Of a DNA stretch of 64,000 bases, positions 13,330 to 27,100 are shown piece by piece. The notes under the pieces were generated by a model, which was not told the DNA's origin, did not search any database, and worked only from the letters and a program-made list of their open reading frames with translations. The stretch is taken from NCBI RefSeq assembly GCF_029633865.1, contig NC_079222.1, positions 30,185,311 to 30,249,310 on the forward strand. Reading direction: 5' to 3'. A program made the position numbers and the translations under genes. Position 1 is the stretch's first letter. The number at the start of each line of letters is the position of its first letter. This DNA comes from Lampris incognitus. Lineage: Eukaryota; Chordata; Actinopteri; Lampriformes; Lampridae.

Positions 13330-16300
13330 ATATGTGAGTGGAAGAAGGCATTTCAGTAAGAGACGACAGAAGAGGAAAGCTAAGAGTCACCACATGTGGT
13401 ATTTAAATATTTAAATACAGCTGGGTATCAATAGTGGTGGACGACCTCAGTGCACTTGTTGTCTGGGTTGAAATTTAATTTCACATTTGAACTTTGAACC
13501 CGTGATCTGATACGCTTCTCCTTGTTAGGGATGCAAAGTTATTTATTATTGGCATAATTGTTTGCATTTAATAATATAATAACTGTGCAGATGTGTAAAC
13601 ACAGAATGACAATGCGGAAAAAATGCACAAAAATACAAAAGAAATATTTACATTCGTCCCCCGGTTCTCTAGAAGTTCAGTATGTGGTTTTAATTAATAT
13701 CTTCAAAAAGGAAACTATTTTATTGTGTTTATGAGTTTCTCCCGCCTAGCCTCATCTCCTGGTTTCCATACGATATGATAATTAAGCTTTGCTGGCGACG
13801 GACCCACCGAATCATGTCTCTGTTGTGTGATTCTGTTGTGTGATTCGTGTTTGAGAAGACTCACAAATGTACATGTGCATGAGCACCGAAACTCCCAGCC
13901 ACTGCACATGGAAATGTCCACGTATGCAAATTGGCATTCTGAAAATCTGGACTTGCATGCTTTGCTTCTGAGAGGCCTGGCTCTGTATGTTCTGTTGTCA
14001 TTCTAATCAGATGTAATGTTGTCACAGCGGCATGAGCAGTTCCTCTGTTGGCTGGCCAAGTTTCAATTCCAGTTCCCCCCCCCCCCCCCCAGCCTGTCAT
14101 CTGTCTCTGAATAGCTGAACTGCAACACATGGGAAAGTCACTTCCACTAAAAATGGGGACGTTCAAGTGAAAGGCTGTTTTTAGAAACACATCTGATCTG
14201 TTCTCAGAGACACAACTAATCTGGATCCCCCGCATCTAGGCAGATGACTAATGATTTGTATTTTTCTTTTAAAATAGTACTACGGGTGGAGCGGTGGCAC
14301 AGTGCTTAGCGCTCTCGCCTCACAGTAAGAAGGTCCTGGGCTCAAACCCTGCGGGTCGTCCTCTGTGTAGAGTTTACATGTTCTCCCCACATCTGCGTGG
14401 GTTTCCTCCGGGTGCTACGGTTTCCTCCCACAGTCCAAAGACATGTAGGTCAGGTGAATCGGCTGTACTAAATTGTCCCTAGGTGTGAATGTGTCGGCCC
14501 TGTGATGGCCTGGCGGCCTGTCCAGGGTGTCTCCCCGCCTGCCGCCCAATGACTGCTGGGATAGGCTCCAGCATCCCGCAACCCTAATCAGGATTAGCGG
14601 CTTGGATAATGGATGGATAGAATAGTACTATGAGAGGCGTAGCGGTCTGTTCCGTTACCTACCAACACGGGGCTCACCAGTTTGAATCCCCGTGTTACCT
14701 CTGGCTTGGTCGGGTGTCCCTACAGACACAATTGGCCATGTCTGTAGGTGGGAAGCTGGATATGGTTATGTGTCCTGGTCGCTGCACTAGCGCCTCTTCT
14801 GTTCGGTCGGGGCGCCTGTACTGGGGGAAATAGCGTGATCTTCCCATGCGCTACGTCCCCCTGGTGAAACTCTTCACTGTCAGGTGAAAAGAAGCAGCTG
14901 GCGACTCATATGTATCGGAGGAGGCACGTGGTAATCTGCAGTCCTCACCGGATCAGCGGAGAGGGTGGAGCAGCGACCGGGACAGCTAGGAAGAGTGGGG
15001 TAATTGATCAAATACAATTGGGGAGAAAAAAAGAGGGAAAAAAAAGAGTACTATCAGAAAATAAAGGGGGCGGGAGCAACATTGCTTTGTACATTTTGCT
15101 CATTTAGTCTTAGCTCATGGCTCCCTACTAGTGCATAGGAGCAGGGGCGCAACGAGGGGGGGGGTGCAGAGGGTGCAATGCACACAGAGGCCGCATCAGT
15201 GGGGGTGCCAAAAGTACAGTGTACAGTAAACCATTTCTGGTTATAGGCCTATTTGTTTTTTAAAAGTTTATTATTTATAAATGTTATTACTTAGATGAGA
15301 ATTTGGGATTAAAATATATAGTTACATGTTATATTTTTAATTATATATATATACATATATATATAATTTTTTTTTTTTTGCGAATGGTCTTTTGGCGCCC
15401 CCGCTGATGCGGTGCCTGTGTGCATTGCACACTCTGCACACACACCCCGTCGTTGCGCCCCTGCATAGGAGATGACGTCTCTTTTGGTTTGTACACTATA
15501 TATGAGAAAACCACAATTCTTCACTGCCTACTAAATACCACGGTCTCACTTTGCTTCAGACGTTCTTCTATATTATTTATGACATTTAAACAGAAGATTA
15601 CACACACACATACACACACACACACCTCAAACTAAATGCACTAAGACACAAATGCTAAGGCATTGGTGCAGGCAGCTTCATTTTCCTCAACATATTTTCA
15701 CCCCTTTATTGTTTTCAAGGTCCTGACACGTTAAAGAAGAAACCTGTCTTCCCACTTCCCATTGACCCTCATCCCAGTGAGCAGAACAGCCACATGGGCC
15801 ATCCCATGTTTTCCACTCCCCCAGCTCCATCTCTGCCCCCACGACACCCAGCGACCATGTAAGTGACACACGTGTGGAGGGTAACGTTTGATTTAATCTT
15901 ACACATCTAACCTGTTAGTTTGTAAATGGAAGAGCGCTGCCTTTCGGTATACGCATAAACATGCACGTGTCTTTCAGAATACAACCGGATGAGGATGAAA
16001 ATTATGATGACGTTGGTTTGATCAACAGCTCTCCGCCACCACCACCGCCACCCTCCACAGGTAATCCAGCACATATCCTTCACTAAAACACAATGTTGTT
16101 GAATTGTGTGGTTATACAGGATAATAACTGGCTGTCAGTGTCTTTTCGCCATCATCCCAAAAGCCTTTTTACTTTTCCTTTTAAAGAGGACAACGGGCGT
16201 CTGGGTAGTGTAGCGTACTATTCTGTTGCCTACCCTCATGGGGATCGCCGGTTCGAATCCCCCGTTGCCTAACAACACGGGAATCGCCGGTTCAAATCCC

Positions 16301-18669
16301 CGTGTTACCTCCGGCTTGGTCGGGCGTCCCTACAGACGCAACTGGCCGTGTCTGCGGATGGGAAGCCGGATGTGTGTCCTGGTAGCTGCTCCACCCCCTG
16401 CTCTGGTCAGTCAAGGCGACTGTTCGGGGGGGAGGGGGAACTGGGGGGAATAGCGTGATCCTCCCACGCGCTACGTCCCCCTGGAGAAACTCCTCACTGT
16501 CAGGTGAAACGAAGCGGCTGGCGACTCCACATGTATCGGAGGGGACATGTGGTAGTCTGCAGCCCTCCCTGGATCGGCAGAAGGGGTGGAGCAGCGACCG
16601 GGACGTCTCGGAAGAGTGGGGTAATTGGTCAGATACAATTGGGGAGAAAAACGGAGAAAAAATCCAAAAATAAAAATAAAAATAAATAATTTAAAAAAGA
16701 GGACGAGAGACAGTTCACTGCACAACCATCATTAGACGGCACGTGTACAAATCATAACTCGTTGTTACCATGTTATGGCCGAGTCAACCGCAACTGTCTG
16801 TTCTGGTCTTTAGTACCAAAAGAAAAGAAAAAAATTGGGTTTTAGGTGGTTATTTGAATTTTTTATTTTTTTTTAAGTTCAAGCAAACCCACTGCCATAT
16901 ATTTTTGTTTCTGACCATATAGAATTAATGTGAATATGTTTTAAATGCTATATCTGCTGAAAGGCTTTATGCAGCAGACAGTCTGCAGATTTATAGCAAG
17001 CTATGTCCAAACAACCAGACAGGCCTCCCTGAAAAACATAAGAGCCATGTTGTGAGATTGATTTCATGTGCTTATCCTCCAGGTCACCCGAGTCAGAGGG
17101 CAAAGGTGAGATTTTACACACCCACATCCAAGTGCACAAATAAGACATTTACTCACATATTACTCATATACTCAAAACCTGCATTACTTTACAAGGTATT
17201 TATCATTTTCCAGTCTAAATCTTCTGTCTGTCATGGCAGACCCTTAATGCGGGACTTTCTGATTTTTATTTATATCCTCACTGGCCTAGCAAGAGGATGA
17301 CAGTGACGGCATGATGTATGAAGATCTTGATGAACGATGGTAAGACAAACGAGTCCGTTCCACTTATACCAACAACCCTGTAGGACCGACCTTACTCCTC
17401 CTGATAACCTAGCACCACTCCTCCTGTACCTCTGTAAACCTTTTCCCATGCCTTAAATCATTTTCCCATGGCTTCATAATATTGAGCTGTTCCATGTTGC
17501 TGTTCAGCTTCTCCATTGGCGGAGAGACTGGATGTCTGACTCCCAGATCCTAGTCTACAACTAGTCTATGACTCCAAAGCAGAAAGTGTTAGGAACATTT
17601 CACTTGTTATTCTTCATTTACACTTAGATGATAGGTGTTTACCTAAGACAAAATAAAAGCTGGAGATTTATTTCTACACCAAGCAGAAACAGTTCTACCA
17701 TTTTCTAACCAGCTGCACACAGCAGTACCCCTGAATTTACCGACACCACCCCCTGGCTGTTGTTCTGCTTCAGTGCAAGAATTATCTCTTTTTTGTTCTT
17801 TACCCTAAATGGATTCACACAGAAGCGCAGAAAACCAGCAAATAACACATTAGTGGGGTATAGACCTGTCGTGTCCCAACAAAAACCTTTTCAGCTTCGC
17901 AGTAAACCAAATCAAAAATGAACAAGAAGGTACAGGTAGTCCCCAGGTTACGAACGAGTTCCGTTTTGAGTCTGTTCTTATGACGAATTTGTATGTAAGT
18001 CAGAACAGTTACATGGAGTTCACATCTAGCATCAATTAGTCAAAAGTTTATCTTAGTATATATTATATATTTTACCTAAAACATCATAAACATAATAATG
18101 CAGTAATAATAATAAATATAACTACAGTACAGTATTTATAATCGAGAAAGAATGTGTGTATAGATATAAAAAACACGAAAAGAAAAATGTCTTACATTTC
18201 AAACTCCCCACCTGCCACTGTCCCCGGAGGCTGGCCGTTTGACGCCGGAAACGACAGCCCGCTCAGGGCTCACCTCCCCGCCTCACCTGGTGAGAAAACG
18301 ACAAAAGCATTTCACCTCTCTCTGAACGCTTTATTATTTCCACTTTCATTTCAGTCGTGATCGTTTTCCTTGTCTTCGCTGCATCACCATCACTTGCATC
18401 AGATTTACGTTTTGAAACTATGATTACGAGGGTACACACATGAAAAATTTAAGTCAAGACACAACACACGCAATGTTTACACGCTCTGACTTAAAATGGC
18501 AATGATCGGCGTGGCGTTGTTCTCCCTCAGGACGACGAACCGCCTAAAACGCGCAGTGTTTTGAGCATCGTGCAAAGTAGTCCATCCGTTCGTTAGTATG
18601 AACCATTGTGTGACAGGGAGAAATGGAAACGGATGATCCGCTGTGGCGACCCCTGACGGGAACAGCCGA

Positions 18670-18723
<54 letters not shown>

Positions 18724-20158
18724 CAGGGCCGGGTCTAGGCATAGGCAAACTAGGCAGCTGCCTAGGGTCTAATTGCCACAGGGGTGCCCAGACAGACGGA
18801 TAAAAACATCAACTTTTGGTCTAAATTCAAAAATATTTAACATAAAATATTTTAAACTATAAATAGATAATAATAAACAAAGATATATACCTAACTAATT
18901 AACCATAATAACCATGTGACATTTAAAAGTAATATTATTTGTTTACAAAGTATCAAAATGTGCTTGTTTGGGGGGTGGGGGGGGTGGAGGGGGGATGGAG
19001 GGCCCAAGAAAAATGCTCTGCCTAGTGTAATCTATCCATTTAATCCGGCCCTGAGTAGAAGTAGTTGAGGCTTTACAGAGGTCGGCTCATAAGTACGGGC
19101 GTTTGTAAGTCCGGCGTTCATAACCCGGGGAATCTCTGTATTGGTGTGCACGTCCAGCCCGGTGAGGGCACCGGTGCAGGATAAAAAATAAAATAAAATA
19201 AAAATCATAATAAAGATACACACACTGGAAAAACAAAACTCCCAATTACTGTAAAATGTTTCGAGAGCTGTGTTTTTCTGTGTGCGGATAGCCTCTTTGT
19301 CTTCCCCATTAACCAAATCACACCAACAATTGTGTATATAAGCTAACCCATCCAACTGTCAGCGTGATTAAAAAGTGAGGGTAATATTTTCAACATGGTT
19401 TTAAGGGACTGGTAGCTCCACCTACCGAGGTGTTTGTTTCTTGCTTGTCAATCTATCATTCTCCCAAACTCTCTCAACGAAAAGGGAGGAAGCAGCTGAA
19501 CTAAAGGAACTAAAGAAGAGAGAGTGCGAACAGAAGGAAGAGAAAAAACGACTGGAGGCTGAAAAGAAGGAAAAGAAGGAGAGAGAAAAGAGAGAACAAG
19601 AAGCGAGGAAAAAATTCAAAGTGAGTGACTGAACTGAGACAACTCGTTACGGCCTTAACATCACATAAAACTGTTTTTCTTTTTTTTCTTTGGGGGGGGG
19701 GGAGATTTTTCCTCCTTAATCTCTCCAATTCTATCTGGCCAATTACCCTACTCTTACTATTCACCCCGGTCACTGCTCCATCCCCTCTGCCGATCCGGGG
19801 AGGGCTGCAGACTACCACTTGCCTCCTCCGATACATGTGGAGTCGCCAGCCGCTTCTTTTCCCCTGACAGTGAGGAGTTTCACCAGGGGGACGTAGCGCG
19901 TCGGAGGATCACGCTATTTCCCCCAGTTCCTCCTTCTCCACGAACAGACACCCCGAGCGACCAGAGGAGGCACTAGTGCAGCAACCAGGACACATACCCA
20001 CATCCGGCTTCCAGCCCACAGGCACGGCCAATTGTGTCCGTAGGGATGCCCAACCAATCTGGAGGTAACACGGGGATTCGAACCAGTGATCCCCGTGTTG
20101 GTATGCAACACAATAGACCACTACACTACCCAGATGCCCCAAAACTGTTTTTCTTAAT

Positions 20159-20257
<99 letters not shown>

Positions 20258-21067
20258 GCTGGTTGGTCCTCTGGAGGTGATCCACAAAGGGAAGGCTCGA
20301 GCAGACAGCCGAGGCAACAAGACAGACCTAAACCTGAAGCAGGGGGAGTGGGTGGACATCCTCCGTGTCCAGGGTAACCCGGAGGGGAAATGGCTGGGGA
20401 GGACACAGGGCGGATACTGTGAGTTTCTACATGTGTCTCTCTTCACTTCCTTTGTTATTTTGGCCTCACTTCTATTTTCTTGACTTATTATCTTTTGTCT
20501 TTTTTTTAAAATGCTCTTCCTTTTTTTCTACCCCCAAACCATACATTTTGCATTCTTCTTGTCAAAATTAGGATATAGGACTCTTTTTTTTTTGATTTGT
20601 TGATTTTTCACTAAGGATTTTTTTACAGCAACTAATTAACGTGTTTTACTATCTCATCATATCCATCTCCTCCTCTTTCGTCATCATTCTCTCTTTAAAA
20701 CAGTTTCTCCCGTCTGTCTCTCCTGTCTTCCCATCATTTTTACTTCCTTTCTGATCCACCTTGTGTGGTTTGTGTTGTCTGGCTGAGTGGCTAACAAGGA
20801 ACACCAACTAATTTTAATACAAAAATCAACAATAAGCCAGGCTCTAACCCCAACCCCTCTGGAGACTTCGTGGTCTGAACCCCCTTTTTTTTTATCATGA
20901 CTATCTGAAGACTTGCCATAGAAAGCTTTCACCGTGCTGGTTAGCAGAGGAGGAGTGCGTTTCTATTTAATTTAATTCATATATTAATACTAAATAATTT
21001 CTATTTCATTTCATTTTCCATATCATTCATTGATTTCATTTCTACTTTCATTTAGATCTTTCTTTGC

Positions 21068-21156
<89 letters not shown>

Positions 21157-24100
21157 GTAAATCTCATGTGTTACAGTTGGTTATGTAAAGAACTCTTCGG
21201 TGGAAATCGACCTGGACAGTTGGAAAGATCGGAGAGGCTCTGTCACCCTCCATCAAGACTATGACCCTGAGGTTTACGATGACATATACTTCGTCACTGA
21301 TGAAAGTAACAACAGGTATAATAGGCAAAGTAAATGTAAAAATAAACGATTGACAGCAGGGAGTCTGATGGACTCAGTCATGGTGTCAAACAGCGGCCTT
21401 TATGCAAATGAGCCCCCCTGGTTACTGCACTTTGTTTATGCTTTTGTTTTGGTCTGACGTCTGGCATGCGTGCCTGGGTTGAGTGAGAACAATGGCAGAC
21501 AGAGGGAGGACATACGCTGGAAATCATACAAGCTTGTGACCACTCTTGCCTTCATATAAATACTGGATACACTCTCCTAGGATGGCAATATGTTAAAACC
21601 AAACGGGGTTCACAAGTGATGCTGCATTTGCAGCATTTGTCCTGTGCAAGAAAGTGACGACTTAACATATCCACAGAAAGTTGAATCAGTTCATCTGGAC
21701 ACGTTTATTGACAGAAACTTTTCATCAATCATCTAAGTGACCTCTTCAGTCTAAACTGACTGCAGCCCCCCCCCCCATAAACAATAGTTGCATAACCAAT
21801 AATCAGTTTCATATGCAAATTACCGTGACCATTAAGTAGCGTTTCAATGGCCATGTGTACTTTTCACAGAGGATTTGGGAATGTTTGCAATCACAGCATT
21901 ATAAGATGGCGACAGATGTACTCTTAGCCCCCCCCCCCCCCCGGCTCCCGGTTCAGGGATAGTCATCTTGACTAATGCTCAATAATCCAGGTAAGAAAAT
22001 CAAAGAAGGTTGAACCAGTGCATCTGGATACAACGTTTACTGACAGATACCTTTCATCACTCAACATCGCTCCGAGCGGTGAGATTTGAGAGCGGATGAC
22101 ATGAATCATGGATGGATGGATGATGGATGGATGAAGCAATGTAAAACTTTTGAGTGATGAAACGTATCTGTCAATAAATATTGTATCCAGATAAAGTGAC
22201 TCAACCTTCTCTGGTTCAGGGATGGTCGTTCCCTCTTCACATAGCTGGCCTCGTTCAAACCAGTGTTCTTCCCTATCAAGGATGTGCACATCCTCATCCT
22301 TGAAAGAGTGGCCACTGGCCTGTAGATGGGTGTAGACTGCAGAGTCCTGGTCTGACATGTTAGCTCTCCTGTGGTGTGCCATTTTCTTGGCCAGCATCTG
22401 TTAAGTTTCCCCAATGTACAAGTCATGGCAACCCGCCTGGCACTTAACAGTGCACACTATATTGCTCTGTTTGCGCTGAGGGACCTGATCCTTGGGGTTT
22501 ACATCTGTCGCCATCTGACAGTGTGTGATTGCAACTTTTCCCCAATCCTCTGTGAATAGTACCCATGGCCATCGAAACTCTAGTTAATGGTCATGCCTAG
22601 CTGCATATGAAACCGTTTCAGTCGTTAGGCACTGTATTGTTTATAAGGGTGGGAATACCTGCAGTCAGTTTAGACTGAGGTCACTTAGATGAGTGATGAA
22701 ACGTTTCTGTCAATAAACGTGTCCAGATGAATGGATTCACCTTCCTGTGATTTCTTTAACTGGATGAGCATGCTTGATAACACGACTTGATATATCCCCT
22801 ATGGAGAGCATTGGTGGTGAGAGGGAAGGTGTCGTGAGAGAGTTGTTGATGTTGAGCTGCACCGTGGAGAGGGAGCTCCACCTGGTGGTTCTACTAAACA
22901 ACAAACAATGTTTTGCAATCATCACCAAATACTTTAGATGCTGCTGTCGCACACCATTACAGATTCTATCTTACAAAATGTATTTATCATATGAGTTCCT
23001 GGTTTAAAAAAAGGCTTATGTTCATGTTATTATTATGTATATTGGGAATAAAGCCTGTTTCATTTTTTTTTTATAAGATTACATATAGGCTATGGCCAAT
23101 TGTGAAAAATGGAAAGGCTACTCTTATAAATCCTAATATTACAATTTCTTTTCTCTGCAGTGAGTTCAACGGACACGGAGGTATGATTCAAATCCAAAGA
23201 AGATGTCTGTTTAACTTTTTCAACAGACGATGTTTATTTTACATTCATACAGTTCCTTTGTATGAATCTTTCTTGCCCGTAAATACAATTTAAACAATTG
23301 CTTTGTACTCGGCTAAATGTTGAAGTAACCCCCCCTCAAAATCTTTTATTGACAGTATAACTGTGTTAACATATTATTTTATGTATGTACTTATGAAAGA
23401 CTGTACTTGCATTCTTTAGTGGTGCTACCCCCACCACCAGAGGAAGATGGAGAAATTTATGATGATGTTGATCCCAGCCTAGATATCAGGTGAGAATAGT
23501 TGGGTAAACGAACAGGCATACAGGAAACAGTGTAACAGTAGAAAAACCTTTTAACTCCTTGATCATATTGTCACAATTAACAGTGATGGGTATTTCAAAG
23601 ATCAGAGCCACAGCAGCACCCGGACAATAGATGAGAAAGTTTAGAAAAGTTTTATTTTAAGCATCTGGCAGTACAGTAGGAAGCTTTTGATTATAGAGAT
23701 GTGAATCAGGTGAGAGTGGATAACATGAATTATGGATGGATGGATGGATGGATGGATGGATGGATGGATGGATGGATGGATGGATGGATGGATGGATGGA
23801 TGGATATGGATGGATGGATGAAGCAACGTAAAACTTTTGACCTAGAAAGGATGATGAGGGATGATGATGTGGGGTGTAATATAAGTCATGCCATGAGTAC
23901 CTGTACTGTACAGGTACTGACGTGTATGCTAGGTGACATTAGACAGAAAATAGGCTGATCAAGTGGACATGTAATTTTATTTATATAGATTAATGTGAGA
24001 CACAGCAGTGGAGAAAATGGCAGAGGAATGAATGGAAAACTGAAAGCGATGAAGAAGTGAATGTTTTTACTTACATCCTAAAGCATGTCTGGTCCTGCAG

Positions 24101-27100
24101 ACCTCAAGTCTCCTAACACTCCATCAACTTCTGCAGTTGTTTGAGTGGAGGAAAGCTCTTATCAGCACAAAAGAGTAAAATATGCTCAGTAGTAAGACTG
24201 ATTAGACATACTGTCACTGATTATAACCTTTTAACCCTAATGACTCCTGAGATAAAGCAATATTTTGGGAATGAAGTTGAAGTTGATGAAGTTGCCCTTC
24301 AATGTGATCAAGGGTTCATGTCCCCTCAACCCAATGCTATTTTCCTTGACCTCAGCTTCTATTACTACTACTACTACTCCACACATGTCCAAGCCATCTC
24401 AATCTTGCCTCTCTTGCTTTGTCCCCAAACTGTCCAACCTGAGCAGCCCCTCTAATATAATTGTTCCTAATTCCGTCCTTCTTCGTCACTCCCAACGCAA
24501 ATCTTAGCATCTTCAACTCTGCCACCTCCAGCTCCACCTCCTGTCTTTTCGTCAGTGCCACTGTCTCCAAACCATGTAGCATAGCTGGTCTTACAACCAT
24601 CTTGTGAATCTTCCCTTTAACTCTTGTTGGTACCCTTCTGTCACAAATCCCTCCTGACACTCTTCTCCACCCACTCCACCTTGCCTGCAATCTCTTCTTC
24701 ACCTCTCTTCTGCACTCCCCGTTACATTACTTTGGACAGTTGACCCCAAGTATTTAAACTCATTTGCCTTCATCACCTCTACTCCTTGCATGTTCACCAT
24801 TCCACTGTCCTCTCTCTCATTCACACATAGGTATTCAGTCTTGCTCCTACTGACTTTCATTCCTCTTCTCCCAAGTGTATACCTCCACCTCTCCAGACCT
24901 CAGCTTTTACTAAAAAAAATTTTTAAAAAAAAAAACTGGCTCGACATTAGCATTTATGGGTAGCTTCACCCTTTTCTGGAGTAATCTTTAAGAGTCTTAA
25001 TGGGAATATTAATCACTGTCTGACCAGTAACAGGCTGAAATCTAGCAAATGCATTGTCATTCAATTCTAATGTTACTGATAACCAGCCAGCTAACTACCA
25101 ATGAAAAGTAATTCGCTTATCTTTAGAGATGTGACTGCTGCCTTAATCAGAAAATCAAGGGGTGTAGAAATTTCCTCTAAAAGAGTACACACTGTGCCTA
25201 CCACCAGTGGCTCCTTTTTGCCTCCAATGACAACGCTGTTAATGCTAGAACCTCAGATTCACAGCAAATATAAACACTGTCTTGAAGATCTTGCAAACAC
25301 TGACAGAATCTACTGCCTCAGTAGAGGCAGTTCAGCTGTTTATGTCGGTTAAGGACATACCTGACTGAGAAGCAACAACTGATATGCAAGGAAAAGGGCT
25401 TTGTACAGTAGAGGCTTTATTTATATGGAAAAAAAAATAACAAACTCATCTCATCTCATCATCAGCCGCTTCTCCGGGGTTGGGTCGCAGTGGCAGTAAG
25501 CTAAGTATGGCACTCCAGACATCCTTCTTCACAGCAACGCCCTCCAGCTCCTCCTGATGCCAGATTGGACATGTAGTCCCTCCAGCGAGTTCTGGATCTA
25601 CCCTGGGGTCTCCTCCAGTTAGATATACCCAGAAAACCTCGAAAGGAAGGTGCCCTGGAGGCACCCTAATCAGATGCCCAAACCACCTCAACTGGCTCCT
25701 TTCAACAAGAAGGAGCAGCGGCTCAACTATGAATTCCCTCCGGATGTCCGCGCTCCTCATCCTATCTCTAAGGCTGAGCCCAGGTACCCTATGGAGGAAA
25801 CTCATTTCAGCCACTTGTATCCGCGATCTCACCCTTTCGATTACTACCCAAAGCTCATGCCCATAGGTGAGGGTTGAAATTAAGATTGACTGGTAAATTG
25901 AGAACTTTGCCTTCCAGCTCAGCTCCCTCTTCGCCATAACGGTCCGGTACAGCATCCACATTACTGCTGACGCTGCACCAATCTGCGTGTCTATCTCCCG
26001 CTCCATCCTACCCTCACTCGTGAACAAAAACCCAAGATACTAGAACTCCTTCACTTGAGGCAACAACTCATCCTCAACCCAGAGGGAGCAATCCACCATT
26101 TTCCGGTAGAGAACCATGGCCTCAGACTCGGAGGTGCTGACTCTCATCCCAGTCATTTCACACACTCAGCTGCAAACTCCCCCAGTGCTTGCCGGAGGTC
26201 GCGTTCTGATGAAGTCAACAAAACCACATCATCTGTGAAGAGTAGAGATGCGCCTTGAGATCCTGTCCATGAATATCACAAACAGAATTGGACACAAGGG
26301 ACAACCTTGGCGGAGTCCGACACCCACCAAAGACGCGTTTGACTTCGTGCCGAGAATGCAGACACAGCTTTCACTTTGGTTATACAAGGACCGGATGGCT
26401 TGTAGCAACTGCCCTATACTCCAACAGTACCCCCCAGAGAGTGCCCCGGGGTACATGGTCGTAAGCCTTCTCCAAGTCTACAAAACACATGTAAACCGAC
26501 TGGTCAAACTCCCATACCTCTCTCAGCACTTCTGCAAGGGTAAAGAGTTGGTCCGTTGTTCCATGGCCAGGATGGAATCCGTACTTTTCCTCCTGGAACC
26601 CAAGGTTCGACAATCGGTCGGAACCTCCTTTCCAGCACCCTAAAGTAGACTTTCTCAGAGAGGCTGAGCAGTGTGATACCCTGAGCACACCCTCTGGTCC
26701 CCTTTTTTAAATATGGGAACTACCAGCCCAGTCTGCCACTCCACAGGTACTGTCCCCGACCTCTACGTAACACTGAAGAGGCGTGTCAGCCAAGAGAGCC
26801 CAACAATGTCCAGAGCCTTAAGAATCTCAGGGCGAATCTCATCCACACCCGGCACCCTGCCACCGAGAAGCTTCTTAACTACCTCAGAAACCTCTGCCAG
26901 GGATATGGGTGGGGCTTCCCCGGAGTCTTCAAACTCTACCTCCTCCTCTGAGGATGTGTTAGCTGGGTTCTGGAGCTCCTCAAAGTGTTCTTTCCACTGC
27001 CCGACAACATCCCCAGTCCAGGTCAGCAGTTCCCTTCCCCGGCTGAACCTAGCCTGAGTCAAGATCTGCTTCCCTTTCCTCGCCGAATGGTTTGCCACAA

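Larger units (their letters stand above)
6306..15719. other. fyb1: fyb1 intron 2 (9.4 kb, repeat-rich)
   Basis: Contains a family B SINE head (6537-6712), a CA/TA/TG hairpin microsatellite (6720-6825), a family A SINE (8423-8881), a Penelope-like element with a Tc1 inside (9349-12180), a 5S-derived SINE, tandem SINEs at 14283-15046 and a hAT-type MITE (15142-15463). I see no features in 6830-8420, 8890-9345 or 12905-14270 beyond (CA)n at 13295-13326 and a C-run near 14074-14091. Confidence 0.75.
17932..19140. mobile_element. TIR DNA transposon remnant, host of nested inserts
   Basis: Left end ACAGGTAGTCCCCAGGTTACGAACG. The right end, reverse-complemented, reads ACAGAGATTCCCCGGGTTATGAACG. No transposase. 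An internal GTAAGTC/TTATGACGAATTTG type subterminal repeat is visible on both sides. It carries a LINE tail, a (TAG)n array and a MITE. Superfamily not assigned. Confidence 0.7.
17340..19484. other. fyb1: fyb1 intron 6 with nested DNA elements
   Basis: 17340-17930 shows nothing recognisable. From 17932 to about 19140 lies a TIR element carrying a LINE tail with a (TAG)n array, which itself holds a hAT-type MITE. 19141-19470 holds nothing clear. Confidence 0.6.

Noticed and set aside
20159..20254. Long open frames made of Val/Cys or Thr/His repeats
   Set aside because: They are translations of TG/CA tracts, here and at 12727, 21070, 37400 and 62775.
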